The notes under the pieces: generated by a model
What the model saw: only the letters and a program-made list of their open reading frames with translations
Told to the model about the DNA's origin: nothing
Database searches by the model: none
Translations under genes and position numbers: made by a program
In this document: positions 1 through 6,597 of the stretch, piece after piece
How the letters are laid out: every line of letters starts with the position of its first letter
Position numbering within the stretch: position 1 is the first letter of the stretch
Source of the DNA: Elainella sp. Prado103
GTDB lineage: Bacteria; Cyanobacteriota; Cyanobacteriia; Elainellales; Elainellaceae
Length of the DNA stretch: 43,630 nucleotides
NCBI GenBank assembly: GCA_025454395.1
Contig: JALOOM010000067.1
Coordinates: 1-43,630 of the forward strand
Direction: 5' to 3'

Positions 1-30
1 AAAACACCCCCAGGCATTGCCCAGAGGTGT
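1..30 (-). terminator. Probable intrinsic terminator after the 80-310 gene
   Basis: Read on the minus strand, an imperfect hairpin (outer arms CACCTC/GGGGTG, inner arms GGC/GCC) is followed directly by TTTT at the window edge. It lies about 50 bases beyond the stop of the small membrane protein gene, which is where its terminator would be expected. The stem contains mismatches, so confidence is moderate. Confidence 0.5.
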
Positions 31-79
31 CGATACTAGAGGAATCCGTTGAAACTAAACAGGAAAGCGTAACTCAGGA

Positions 80-310
80 CTAGGCATCTGGCAGTAGACG
101 GCTACTATAGGCATCCGCCACGAAGCCCGGAATTCGATCGCTGTAGTCAATTTCCGCACCCGTCACCGAAACCGCCAGCTTTTCAAACGAGTCCGATCGC
201 CAGTTGCGCTCATGGATCGGCTTGGTTTGCTCACCCCGGAAATAAGCTTGAGTCCCGATCACAGCAACAGCGACCCAACCAACTACGAATAAAGCAATGA
301 GAATCGTCAT
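80..310 (-). CDS. Small single-TM protein, possibly Psb35-like
   Basis: A 76-residue protein with one N-terminal hydrophobic helix (about residues 3-22), then a charged soluble tail containing the stretch FRGEQTKPIHERNWRSDSF. This arrangement is typical of small thylakoid proteins conserved in cyanobacteria. I think it may belong to the Psb35 family, whose Synechocystis member stabilises the CP47 assembly module with Hlips, but that is recalled and not aligned. The ATG at 308-310 has an AAGAGG ribosome site upstream. It lies on the same strand as the PGR5 gene upstream of it, with a 255-base spacer that holds a 16-bp tandem repeat. The reading frame is convincing; the specific function is uncertain. 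Confidence 0.7.
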   Translation of the reverse strand: MTILIALFVVGWVAVAVIGTQAYFRGEQTKPIHERNWRSDSFEKLAVSVTGAEIDYSDRIPGFVADAYSSRLLPDA

Positions 311-339
311 GGTTCTTACCTCTTGTGTTTCTCTCTAAC

Positions 340-386
340 TGGCATCTACAAAAACCGGCATCTACAAAAGCTGGCATCTACAAACT
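340..386. repeat. 16-bp tandem repeat, 3 copies
   Basis: GGCATCTACAAAA-type units begin at 341, 357 and 373, in the spacer between the PGR5 gene and the 80-310 gene. The unit sequence is not used by the other repeat loci in the window. Confidence 0.85.
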
Positions 387-565
387 TCCAACAATTTGCA
401 AATCCCTTGCAGACCTCTGACTAACAAACCGCGTCAAACTCGTCATACCTCAGTGAAGCTTGGCGATCCCATCTCAACCCAAGCTCCTTCTCTCTGCATC
501 TCCAGCCTCTCTATCTTCAGCGCCATCCTGTCCCTGAACGAGTTGGCTAGAATCTCTCGCCGACC

Positions 566-763
566 CTAAGCCAATAACCCCAGCTTTTTGCCGTTGTTCT
601 TAGCCAAGCGAATCCAGTTCTGACGTTGGGTGCGATCGATGCCAAACCGCTCACAAAAGGCCGTGATGGCTTGCGCATGGAGAGCGATCATCTTACCCCG
701 GAGCCGAATGAACTCCGGATCACCCATCCGCTGACGAACTAGAACCACGATCGGTGCAAACAT
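566..763 (-). CDS. pgr5: PGR5 homologue (cyclic electron flow regulator)
   Basis: A 65-residue protein that matches the mature part of plant PGR5 along its whole length. The visible signature is an N-terminal FAPIVVLVR, then RLRGKMIALHAQAITAFC, then DRTQRQNWIRLAKNNGKKLG ending in LLA. PGR5 supports ferredoxin-dependent cyclic electron flow around photosystem I and the proton gradient; in plants it works with PGRL1. The bacterial form needs no transit peptide, so the short length is expected. The start ATG (761-763) is preceded by AGGAG at good spacing. No other photosynthetic electron-transport gene is adjacent, apart from the small possible thylakoid protein downstream. Family assignment is confident; the physiological role in this organism is inferred. 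Confidence 0.88.
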   Translation of the reverse strand: MFAPIVVLVRQRMGDPEFIRLRGKMIALHAQAITAFCERFGIDRTQRQNWIRLAKNNGKKLGLLA

Positions 764-776
764 GCTGTTTCTCCTA

Positions 777-804
777 ATAACCCTTACTGAGTAACCCTTA
801 CTGA
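777..804. repeat. 14-bp tandem repeat, 2 copies
   Basis: The unit TAACCCTTACTGAG occurs twice head to tail, just upstream of the PGR5 start codon on the minus strand, so it may fall in the 5' leader. Confidence 0.8.
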
Positions 805-1027
805 GGTTTTTTACCCTGGCGAACGATCGCGAAGACTGATGCCGGTTCCAAGCTGTACACCAATCTCAGGGGCTAACGATCAAGGTGGGGTATACAGGCT
901 GGCTTTGTCGTTTCCAGGTGTTTGTAACCTTATGTAAATAAATATAACAGGACTGTTACAAATCTGCAACAATTCTTGCAAAAGAAAGTTGATAGTGGTA
1001 ATGAGAAGTCCTAATTAGACGAACAGC

Positions 1028-1801
1028 ATGGCTCAACTTCAGCGACTCACCCTCGATCCAGCCCAAATTCTCGATCGGCAAATCAGCCTTACCGAACCCC
1101 AGCAGCACTACCTCTACCGCGTGTTGCGGCTCCGACCTGGACAACAGTTCATCGCCCTGGATGGTCAGGGACAAAGCTGGCTGGCCACCCTGCAACCCGA
1201 TCGCTCGATCGCTCTCATTGCCGAAACTGGAGCCGCGATCGAGGCTGCCACCGAACTCGCCATCCCCCTCACTTTATTGATCGCCCTGCCCAAAACCGGC
1301 ATGGATGACATTGTGCGGCAAGCCACCGAACTGGGAGTACAGCGTATTGTGCCGATCCTCAGTCAGCGCACCCTGCTTCAGCCCAGCCCCCAAAAGCTCG
1401 AACGCTGGCAGCGGATCGCCCAAGAAGCCGCCGAACAATCCGAACGCCCGATCGTGCCCGAAATTTACTCTCCTCAGCCCTGGAGCGAAGCCTTGACGCA
1501 ATGGCATTCAGACCAGACAGCTAGCTTTATCTGTGAAGCGCGTGGACACCCTCCCCATTTGCTCACCTGTCTCAGTCGCGAAACTCGTCCTACCTGGACT
1601 GTGGCGATCGGGCCAGAAGGTGGCTGGACAGAAGACGAACTGACCCAAGCGATTACAATCGGCTATCAAGCGGTTTCGCTCGGCTCTCGAATTTTGCGAT
1701 CGATCACAGCTCCTCTCGTGGCTCTTAGCCTGATGGCTGGGGCGATCGAGACACTTAATATCGAGATACTTAATATCGAGATACTTAATAATGACGCTTA
1801 A
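1028..1801 (+). CDS. rsmE: 16S rRNA m3U1498 methyltransferase RsmE
   Basis: A 257-residue SPOUT-class methyltransferase. It methylates N3 of U1498 in helix 44 of 16S rRNA, using S-adenosylmethionine. The N-terminal PUA-like part (about 1-75) includes the HYLYRVLRLRPG segment. The SPOUT knot includes KTGMDDIVRQATELGV, then the RIAQEAAEQSERPIVPEI segment, the SAM-binding AIGPEGGWTEDE motif and the final LGSRILRSITAPL. Length is normal for the family. The last 15 or so codons carry a 15-bp tandem repeat (LNIEI twice) lying beyond the conserved domain, so the C-terminus looks extended by local repeat expansion. It stands alone, with a hairpin immediately after the stop. Confidence 0.96.
   Translation: MAQLQRLTLDPAQILDRQISLTEPQQHYLYRVLRLRPGQQFIALDGQGQSWLATLQPDRSIALIAETGAAIEAATELAIPLTLLIALPKTGMDDIVRQATELGVQRIVPILSQRTLLQPSPQKLERWQRIAQEAAEQSERPIVPEIYSPQPWSEALTQWHSDQTASFICEARGHPPHLLTCLSRETRPTWTVAIGPEGGWTEDELTQAITIGYQAVSLGSRILRSITAPLVALSLMAGAIETLNIEILNIEILNNDA
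1750..1795. repeat. 15-bp tandem repeat at the 3' end of rsmE
   Basis: Units of ATACTTAATATCGAG type, with about 3 copies including partial ones, are read in frame as LNIEI. They sit just before the rsmE stop codon. Confidence 0.85.
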
Positions 1802-1805
1802 TAAT

Positions 1806-1835
1806 TAGGCTGCTCTTTAATTTGGGTGCAGCCTA
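1806..1835 (+). terminator. Hairpin after rsmE, weak terminator candidate
   Basis: A perfect 8-bp inverted repeat (TAGGCTGC / GCAGCCTA) with a 14-base loop begins 5 bases after the rsmE stop. No T-run follows, so this may be a stability or attenuation hairpin and not a classical intrinsic terminator. Confidence 0.4.
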
Positions 1836-1874
1836 CTGGGTGAAAGATGAGGTGATGGCAGAGCGATCCTTGAA

Positions 1875-2138
1875 GGCTTTGCCCCCAAACTCCCATTGGG
1901 AGATGAGTGCCTCCCCCAAACCCCCTGCACAAGGGTCGATCGGTTATGGACAGAGCTGCTTCGCCGCGTGGTGTGCAAAGGGTTCGTTACCAGGTGAATC
2001 CTGCCTCATCCCACGTTGCGACCGATCCATATGAACCCCACCCAGCGAAGCAAAACTCTGTTACTCATCCTCAATCCAATTTGGAGGGGGTGTCGGGGAA
2101 CGCAACCGTCCCCTGACGGGGGGTTGGGGGCAAAGTCC
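1875..2138. mobile_element. MITE-like long imperfect palindrome
   Basis: Near-identical outer inverted arms lie at 1875-1894 (GGCTTTGCCCCCAAACTCCC) and 2118-2138 (complement of GGACTTTGCCCCCAACCCCCC). Nested inner arms lie at about 1950-1966 (ACAGAGCTGCTTCGCCG) and 2042-2063 (complement ACAGAG..TGCTTCGCTG). Arm spacing is about 56 bases on both sides, so the roughly 264-base element folds symmetrically. It contains no credible gene; the short frames across it show no protein-like conservation. A non-autonomous, MITE-type element or a structured intergenic repeat are both possible. I could not identify a clear target-site duplication. Confidence 0.5.
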
Positions 2139-2191
2139 CCAAGAATTAAGCCTTCCAACTAGCTATTCAATCCCTCCAGAAGCCCGTTAGG

Positions 2192-2250
2192 TATGATAAT
2201 GACGAAACAAGTTCTATCACAATGAATTAAAGCTACAGAGGTGATAGAAC
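2192..2250 (+). promoter_or_regulatory. Likely promoter with operator-like inverted repeat before the TPR gene
   Basis: A -10-like TATGATAAT (2192-2200) is followed by a perfect 10-bp inverted repeat, GTTCTATCAC (2211-2220) and GTGATAGAAC (2241-2250), separated by 20 bases. The repeat would sit at or just after the transcription start and end 26 bases before the ATG at 2277. It could be a repressor operator or an mRNA hairpin in the leader. No good -35 box is visible. Confidence 0.45.
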
Positions 2251-2276
2251 CCCCACTCTCACCAGGCTGAAACCCC

Positions 2277-3368
2277 ATGCTGGAACAACTCGTTGCGGCC
2301 TTCGATCGCCAAGATTATAAAACTGCGGCGGCTCTGCTCCAGCAACTCCAGCAGCAAACCCCGGATAGCCCCTGGGTGAAGCTTTATGCAGCCCGGTTAC
2401 GCGAAGTCGCAGGCAAATTAGAGTCAGCGAAATCTCTCTATCGCCAACTTCTGCAAGGAGCCGCTAATTCGAAAGTGATCGCGCAAGCCCGACAAGGACT
2501 CCAGCGGATTGGAGAGCAAGAACAAGCCAAACAACGATCAACGATCGCAGAATCTGAACCTAGCGCGCCAGCCTCTGAGCCTGGGGTGCTGATCCTAGAA
2601 GCGATCGATCTGGCACACCGTCAGACGGCTGCCCAACAATTCGCGGCAATTCTCAAGCTCGATGCCTACACCGCCCGCCTGCTGTTACCCAGCCGAGGTT
2701 GGCGGCTCTATCGGGTTGGGCCGATCCATGAATTACAAACCTTAGGACAAGCCTTGCAGCGAGCCAGCATTCCGACCTTTTGGCGATCGTTGTCTACCAT
2801 TCAAGCCATTCGCGTGTTTCGCGTCCACTCTATCAGTGCCATTGCGCCCCAAATTTCGGTTATCTGCGCCAATGAAGCCGGTCAGCTAGGTTCACTCGGC
2901 TTTAACTGGTCTGAAGTCAGCAACCGCGTCGAAGGTCGGCTCCCTATCTTTGAAGAGGTTGTCGATAGGCGAGCCTGGAATCAACTTACCCGCAAAGAGA
3001 AAACCCAGGATTACGCTCAAGTGATCGATTTGCACTTACCCAACCGTGGCTGCATTTTGCGCTTCGCCGATTGGAGCTACCAGTTTCAGCAGGGCATTGT
3101 GTTTGATGCCAACCAGGATGGCAGCCTGCCCACCCCCCAATCGACCAATCGGCTGCGCTGGAATCAGCTCGTTCATTTTCTGGACGATCGACTGGTAATG
3201 GTGCCGGTCTGGAGCGAATTTCCTCAGTTTGCTGAAACGGCGCTGGAGCATCTCACTTTTATTAATAGCTTGCCTGCCCACATTGATCTGTTTCGTAAAG
3301 CTCCTAGCAAGTGGGATCTGGCCTTTCAGCTCTACAGCGGTTTGGTGTTGGAACAAAATCGCGCCTAA
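2277..3368 (+). CDS. TPR-containing protein of unknown function
   Basis: A 363-residue soluble protein without signal peptide. Residues 1 to about 80 form helix-turn-helix TPR-like repeats (LVAAFDRQDYKTAAALLQQL, then SPWVKLYAARLREVAGKLESAKSLYRQLL). A short Glu/Ala/Ser/Pro linker (about 85-103) leads to a roughly 260-residue C-terminal domain with aromatic-rich segments such as FADWSYQFQQG and RNAWNQL-like text. I recognise the overall type as a conserved hypothetical protein of cyanobacteria but no catalytic motif. TPR units usually mediate protein-protein contacts. It stands alone on the plus strand; the gene that follows is convergent and broken. Confidence 0.8.
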   Translation: MLEQLVAAFDRQDYKTAAALLQQLQQQTPDSPWVKLYAARLREVAGKLESAKSLYRQLLQGAANSKVIAQARQGLQRIGEQEQAKQRSTIAESEPSAPASEPGVLILEAIDLAHRQTAAQQFAAILKLDAYTARLLLPSRGWRLYRVGPIHELQTLGQALQRASIPTFWRSLSTIQAIRVFRVHSISAIAPQISVICANEAGQLGSLGFNWSEVSNRVEGRLPIFEEVVDRRAWNQLTRKEKTQDYAQVIDLHLPNRGCILRFADWSYQFQQGIVFDANQDGSLPTPQSTNRLRWNQLVHFLDDRLVMVPVWSEFPQFAETALEHLTFINSLPAHIDLFRKAPSKWDLAFQLYSGLVLEQNRA

Positions 3369-3375
3369 CCAATGT

Positions 3376-3792
3376 CTATCCTTCCCGCCAGCCGATCCAA
3401 CCATAGGTCAGGATCAGGGTGAGGATCGTTAAGAGCATACCAAATGCAAGATGCTGCCTGAACGACAGGTGATATCCCTGAGACGCTGCTGCCTCGACCA
3501 TGATCAGATTGGCTACCGATCCAAATAGCGTTAGATTGCCTGCTCATGTCGCCCCAACCGCTAAAAGCAACCAATCTTGAGTTGCATCGGGTGCAATAAA
3601 AGATTGCAGCAACAATACTGCTGGAACACTAGAAAGAAGATTGGAGAGCACTGCAGAGAATATGACTAATAACGACCAATCGACTTCCTGAAGAACGCGC
3701 TGCGGTTTGATGCGACGAGTGATTAAGAGGGCGACGGCAGCGAGAAAAGCAGATTCGCCTTGAATGCTGTGTAAAACTGTCATGCTGGCCAC
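3376..3792 (-). pseudogene. Decayed ArsB/NhaD-type anion transporter remnant
   Basis: Only the C-terminal part of an ion-transporter-superfamily permease remains. Conserved pieces are FLAAVALLITRRIKPQRVL, EVDWSLLVIFS, AVLSNLLSSVPAVLLLQSF and, after an in-frame TGA at 3544-3546, AGNLTLFGSVANLIMVEAA through to a TAG at 3376. Three lesions are visible. The N-terminal two thirds are absent. The join of DWSLLVIF to SAVLSNLLSSVPAV appears to skip about 40 residues normally found between these motifs. The stop codon interrupts the conserved GAT-x-AGNLTL motif, where one base change would restore Trp or Leu. The reading frame is otherwise open for 56 codons beyond the stop, so the loss may be recent or readthrough could occur. 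The broken 5' end abuts the terminator of the neighbouring gene. Confidence 0.75.
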
Positions 3793-3820
3793 AAAAAAAG
3801 GGCACAGTTGCCCATGCCCT
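3793..3820 (-). terminator. Intrinsic terminator of the 3902-4351 gene
   Basis: On the minus strand the arms AGGGCA and TGCCCT enclose a 10-base loop and are followed by seven T residues. It lies about 80 bases after the stop of the Ala/Lys/Pro-rich protein gene and marks the boundary with the transporter remnant. Confidence 0.75.
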
Positions 3821-3901
3821 ACTATCTGTAAGTTCCGAAAAGTTGCAAATATTTAAGCTGATCGATCGACCAGATGTGGATCAATCCACCGGCTTGGCAT
3901 T

Positions 3902-4351
3902 CTACTTACGAGGCGTTACATCTCTGGCCATGTCTTTAAACATATTTAAGCTTGGCCCCGGACGACGACGTGGCATGTTCATTGGCATCAACCCATCTGT
4001 AGCAAAGTTGGTTACTGTCGGGGCTGGGGCCGGAGCAGACTTCACGACTGGAGCGGGAGCAGGAGCTGGTTTTTCCGCTTCTGCAACCTTGCTCTTCTTC
4101 ATTTTTTTAGCCGATGCCTTCACCGATGCTGTTTCGGCGGGTTTAATTGCTTCAACCGCATCAGCGGCTGTATCTGCTACTTTCTCAGCCGTATCTACGA
4201 CCTTCTCAACTGTTTTTTCGACCGCTTGTTCAACGACCTTCGCAACCTCTTTGACTTTCTCAGCACCAGTGGACTCGGCACCATTAGCCGCCGGCGGTGC
4301 TTCCAAGAAATATTCAGATTTTTTGCCTAAACCGAGTAACTTAAGAACCAT
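3902..4351 (-). CDS. Ala/Lys/Pro-rich conserved cyanobacterial protein, unknown function
   Basis: A 149-residue protein with three parts. A short N-terminal block reads MVLKLLGLGKKSEYFLE. The centre (about 25-105) is low complexity: first Glu/Lys/Val/Ala helix-forming repeats (KVVEQAVEKTVEKVVDTAEKV-like), then a Pro/Ala stretch. The C-terminal block includes NFATDGLMPMNMPRRRPGPSLN and MFKDMARDV. The basic PRRRPGPSL block resembles the C-terminus of conserved hypothetical proteins I recall from other cyanobacteria. It has no signal peptide or membrane segment. It lies downstream of ffh on the same strand but is separated from it by a terminator hairpin, so it is probably its own transcript. 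Function is unknown; an amphipathic helix binding a membrane or partner is conceivable. Confidence 0.8.
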   Translation of the reverse strand: MVLKLLGLGKKSEYFLEAPPAANGAESTGAEKVKEVAKVVEQAVEKTVEKVVDTAEKVADTAADAVEAIKPAETASVKASAKKMKKSKVAEAEKPAPAPAPVVKSAPAPAPTVTNFATDGLMPMNMPRRRPGPSLNMFKDMARDVTPRK

Positions 4352-4392
4352 GCTTCGCGATCGCTCCCAACTTCTTGTTATCTCTGCGAGGT

Positions 4393-4414
4393 AAAACTGC
4401 CTCTTGCGGAGGCA
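4393..4414 (-). terminator. Intrinsic terminator downstream of ffh
   Basis: Read on the minus strand, TGCCTC and GAGGCA pair around a 5-base loop and are followed by G and TTTT. It lies about 100 bases past the ffh stop and about 42 bases before the next gene's start codon, so it could also act as a leader hairpin for that gene. Confidence 0.6.
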
Positions 4415-4515
4415 AAGGTTAGGGAAAACCTATGGATGATATTTGCCCTAGATATGAGCCTATCACGAGATGCGGTGGACTGTTGGAGGAATTCGCCAGG
4501 GAATTCATAGCAGAA

Positions 4516-6003
4516 TTACAAGCTGCCAAATCCTTTCTTTTTCTTATCTTTTTTCTTTTTCGACTTGCTGGGAGCCTGATAGCCGCGCCAGCCTGGTGGT
4601 GGAGCCTGATAGCCACCCCGCGATCCACCGCCGCCGAACATATCTCCCATCCCTGGCATCCCCATGCCGCCCATCCCAGGGAAGCCACCCATGCCCGGAA
4701 GATTTCCCTGTCCCATTTGCTGCATGAGCATACGCATTTTCTGAAAGTCAGCGACCAGCTTGCTGACATCATCCAGGGAATAGCCCGATCCTTTGGCGAT
4801 CCGTTTGCGGCGACTGGGGGATCCGGCTAGCAAATCGGGATCTTTACGCTCTGCTTTCGTCATGGAGTTGATCATGGCTTCGGTGCGTTTGAGCTGCACT
4901 TCACCCTGTTGAAGCTGTTCGTCCGAGATTTTGTTGCCCATGCCCGGAATCAGCTTCATGATGCCTGCCAGCGATCCCATGTTCTTCATCAGGCGGAGCT
5001 GCTTCAAGAAGTCGGTGAAATCAAACTTGGCGGTGAGAATTTTTTCGGTCAGCTTTTCAGCTTCAGTAATATCGACTTCTTCCTGGGCTTTTTCCACCAG
5101 GGTGAGCACATCGCCCATGCCTAGAATGCGCGATGCCATCCGATCGGGATAGAACGGCTGTAGGGCTTCCACTTTTTCGCCGACCCCGATGAATTTGATC
5201 GGCTGACCGGAAATGCGTCGCACCGATAGGGCTGCCCCACCACGGGTATCGCCGTCCATTTTGGTGAGGATTGCGCCCGTAATGCCGATCTGATCATGGA
5301 AAGTGCGGGTGAGGTTGGCGGCTTCTTGCCCGGTCATGGCATCCACCACCAGCAACACCTCATGGGGATTGACGGTGGCTTTGATCTGCGCCAGCTCAGC
5401 CATCATGGATTCGTCGATTTGCAGCCGCCCGGCCGTGTCGATAATCACGGTGTCGATGCCGTCGGCCTTGGCCTGTTCGATCCCCTGGCGAGCGATTTCC
5501 ACGGGGTTGGCATCTTTGCCCAGCTCAAACACCGGCACGCCGATCTGCTTGCCCAAAGTTACGAGCTGATCGATCGCGGCAGGTCGGTACACGTCGGTGG
5601 CCACCAGTAAGGTGCTGCGGTTGATCTTGCGCAGGTGGAGGGCTAGCTTCGCGGTGGCTGTGGTTTTGCCGGTTCCTTGTAGCCCGGCCATCAGTACGAT
5701 CGTCGGTTGGGTGTCTGCCTCGGCTAGCGGCACGTTGGTTTCGCCCATCACATCGACTAACTCGTCGTAGACCACCTTGATGAACTGCTGCCCCGGATTC
5801 ACCCCAGAAATCACTTCTGCGCCGAGTGCCTTTTCCTGCACTTCCGCCACAAAATCTTTCACCACTTGCAGGTTGACATCGGCTTCTAGCAATGCCCGTC
5901 GCACTTCTCGCAAGGCTTCCTGCACGTTGGCTTCACTAATTTTGTCCTGCCCACGAAGTTTTTTCCAGGCTCCTTCAAGGCGATCGGCAAGGGCTTCAAA
6001 CAT
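4516..6003 (-). CDS. ffh: Signal recognition particle protein Ffh/SRP54
   Basis: A 495-residue SRP GTPase that binds 4.5S-type SRP RNA and signal sequences of nascent membrane proteins, and docks with FtsY. The N-domain four-helix bundle covers about 1-88. The GTPase domain has a P-loop GLQGTGKTT (107-115), DTAGR (189-193) and TKMD (247-250). The methionine-rich M domain begins near residue 300, with MKNMGSLAGIMKLIPGMG and the RNA-binding SRRKRIAKGSG element. The C-terminus carries a Gly/Met-rich tail (GMGGFPGMGGMGMPG) and ends in a Lys-rich block (KSKKKKDKKKKGFGSL). Length is a little above the bacterial average because of this tail. It stands alone; no rpsP or ftsY is adjacent. Confidence 0.98.
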   Translation of the reverse strand: MFEALADRLEGAWKKLRGQDKISEANVQEALREVRRALLEADVNLQVVKDFVAEVQEKALGAEVISGVNPGQQFIKVVYDELVDVMGETNVPLAEADTQPTIVLMAGLQGTGKTTATAKLALHLRKINRSTLLVATDVYRPAAIDQLVTLGKQIGVPVFELGKDANPVEIARQGIEQAKADGIDTVIIDTAGRLQIDESMMAELAQIKATVNPHEVLLVVDAMTGQEAANLTRTFHDQIGITGAILTKMDGDTRGGAALSVRRISGQPIKFIGVGEKVEALQPFYPDRMASRILGMGDVLTLVEKAQEEVDITEAEKLTEKILTAKFDFTDFLKQLRLMKNMGSLAGIMKLIPGMGNKISDEQLQQGEVQLKRTEAMINSMTKAERKDPDLLAGSPSRRKRIAKGSGYSLDDVSKLVADFQKMRMLMQQMGQGNLPGMGGFPGMGGMGMPGMGDMFGGGGSRGGYQAPPPGWRGYQAPSKSKKKKDKKKKGFGSL

Positions 6004-6085
6004 AGGATGTGATGATCGATCGAGTTAAGACTCTTTCCATTTTAGGGCGATTGGGTCAATGCGGTGGTGGTTGATGGATCGACTG

Positions 6086-6207
6086 GGTTCATGGGTTTAG
6101 GTTCATGGGTTTGGGTTCATGGGTTTAGGTTCATGGGTTTAGGTTCATGGGTTTGGGTTCATGAGTTTGGGTTCATGGGTTTGGATTCATGAGTTTGGGT
6201 TCATGGG
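6086..6207. repeat. 14-bp tandem repeat, about 8.7 copies
   Basis: The unit is GGTTCATGGGTTTA/G. Copies begin at 6086 and every 14 bases to 6198, with a few substitutions. It is the first of three unrelated tandem arrays in the ffh-amylase spacer. Confidence 0.92.
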
Positions 6208-6236
6208 CAGCTTCTACGGTTGGTTTGCGCTGCGCT

Positions 6237-6290
6237 GGTTCTACCGTTATGGGTTCTACCGTTATGGGTTCTACCGTTATGGGTTCTACG
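6237..6290. repeat. 15-bp tandem repeat, about 3.5 copies
   Basis: The unit GGTTCTACCGTTATG occurs at 6237, 6252, 6267 and partially at 6282. Copies are identical, which suggests recent expansion. Confidence 0.92.
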
Positions 6291-6342
6291 TACAATAAAA
6301 AGTCAAGTTTCCGGACAAAGCCCATGCAAATTGTTTTATCGA

Positions 6343-6421
6343 GATCTTTCACCGGGATCTTTCACCGGGATCTTTTACCGGGATCTTTCACCGGGATCTA
6401 ATGTTTTACCGGGATCTATCG
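6343..6421. repeat. 13-bp tandem repeat, 4 copies plus degenerate ends
   Basis: The unit GATCTTTCACCGG occurs at 6343, 6356, 6369 and 6382, followed by an expanded copy (18 bases) and a fragment. The remaining spacer up to the amylase start (6422-6597) shows nothing I can identify. Short frames across these arrays encode only repetitive text and are not called as genes. Confidence 0.9.
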
Positions 6422-6597
6422 ATTTGATTTGAGTTAGATGACCCAGATTCCTGAACTTGCTCAAGTGGCTCAGACTGCAATCTTTCCCCCCATCCAGTAC
6501 CCAACCGAAAAACCTTATGGTATGAGTTTAGAGGGCTACAGCAAGCACATGCTTTAACCTGTAGCTTGAAGCAGTGGGGTATCACTTTTATAAAATC

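Noticed and set aside
1822..2116. Short plus-strand frames inside the palindromic element
   Set aside because: They overlap each other and the inverted repeats, and look like chance openings in a structured non-coding element.
3843..4394. A 183-codon plus-strand frame opposite the Ala/Lys/Pro-rich gene
   Set aside because: It is an antisense shadow created by the low-complexity codons of the minus-strand gene, whose C-terminal block is conserved in type and which has a terminator.
6189..6432. Two frames of about 70 codons in the ffh-amylase spacer
   Set aside because: They are translations of the 15-bp and 13-bp arrays; no ribosome site or conserved domain.
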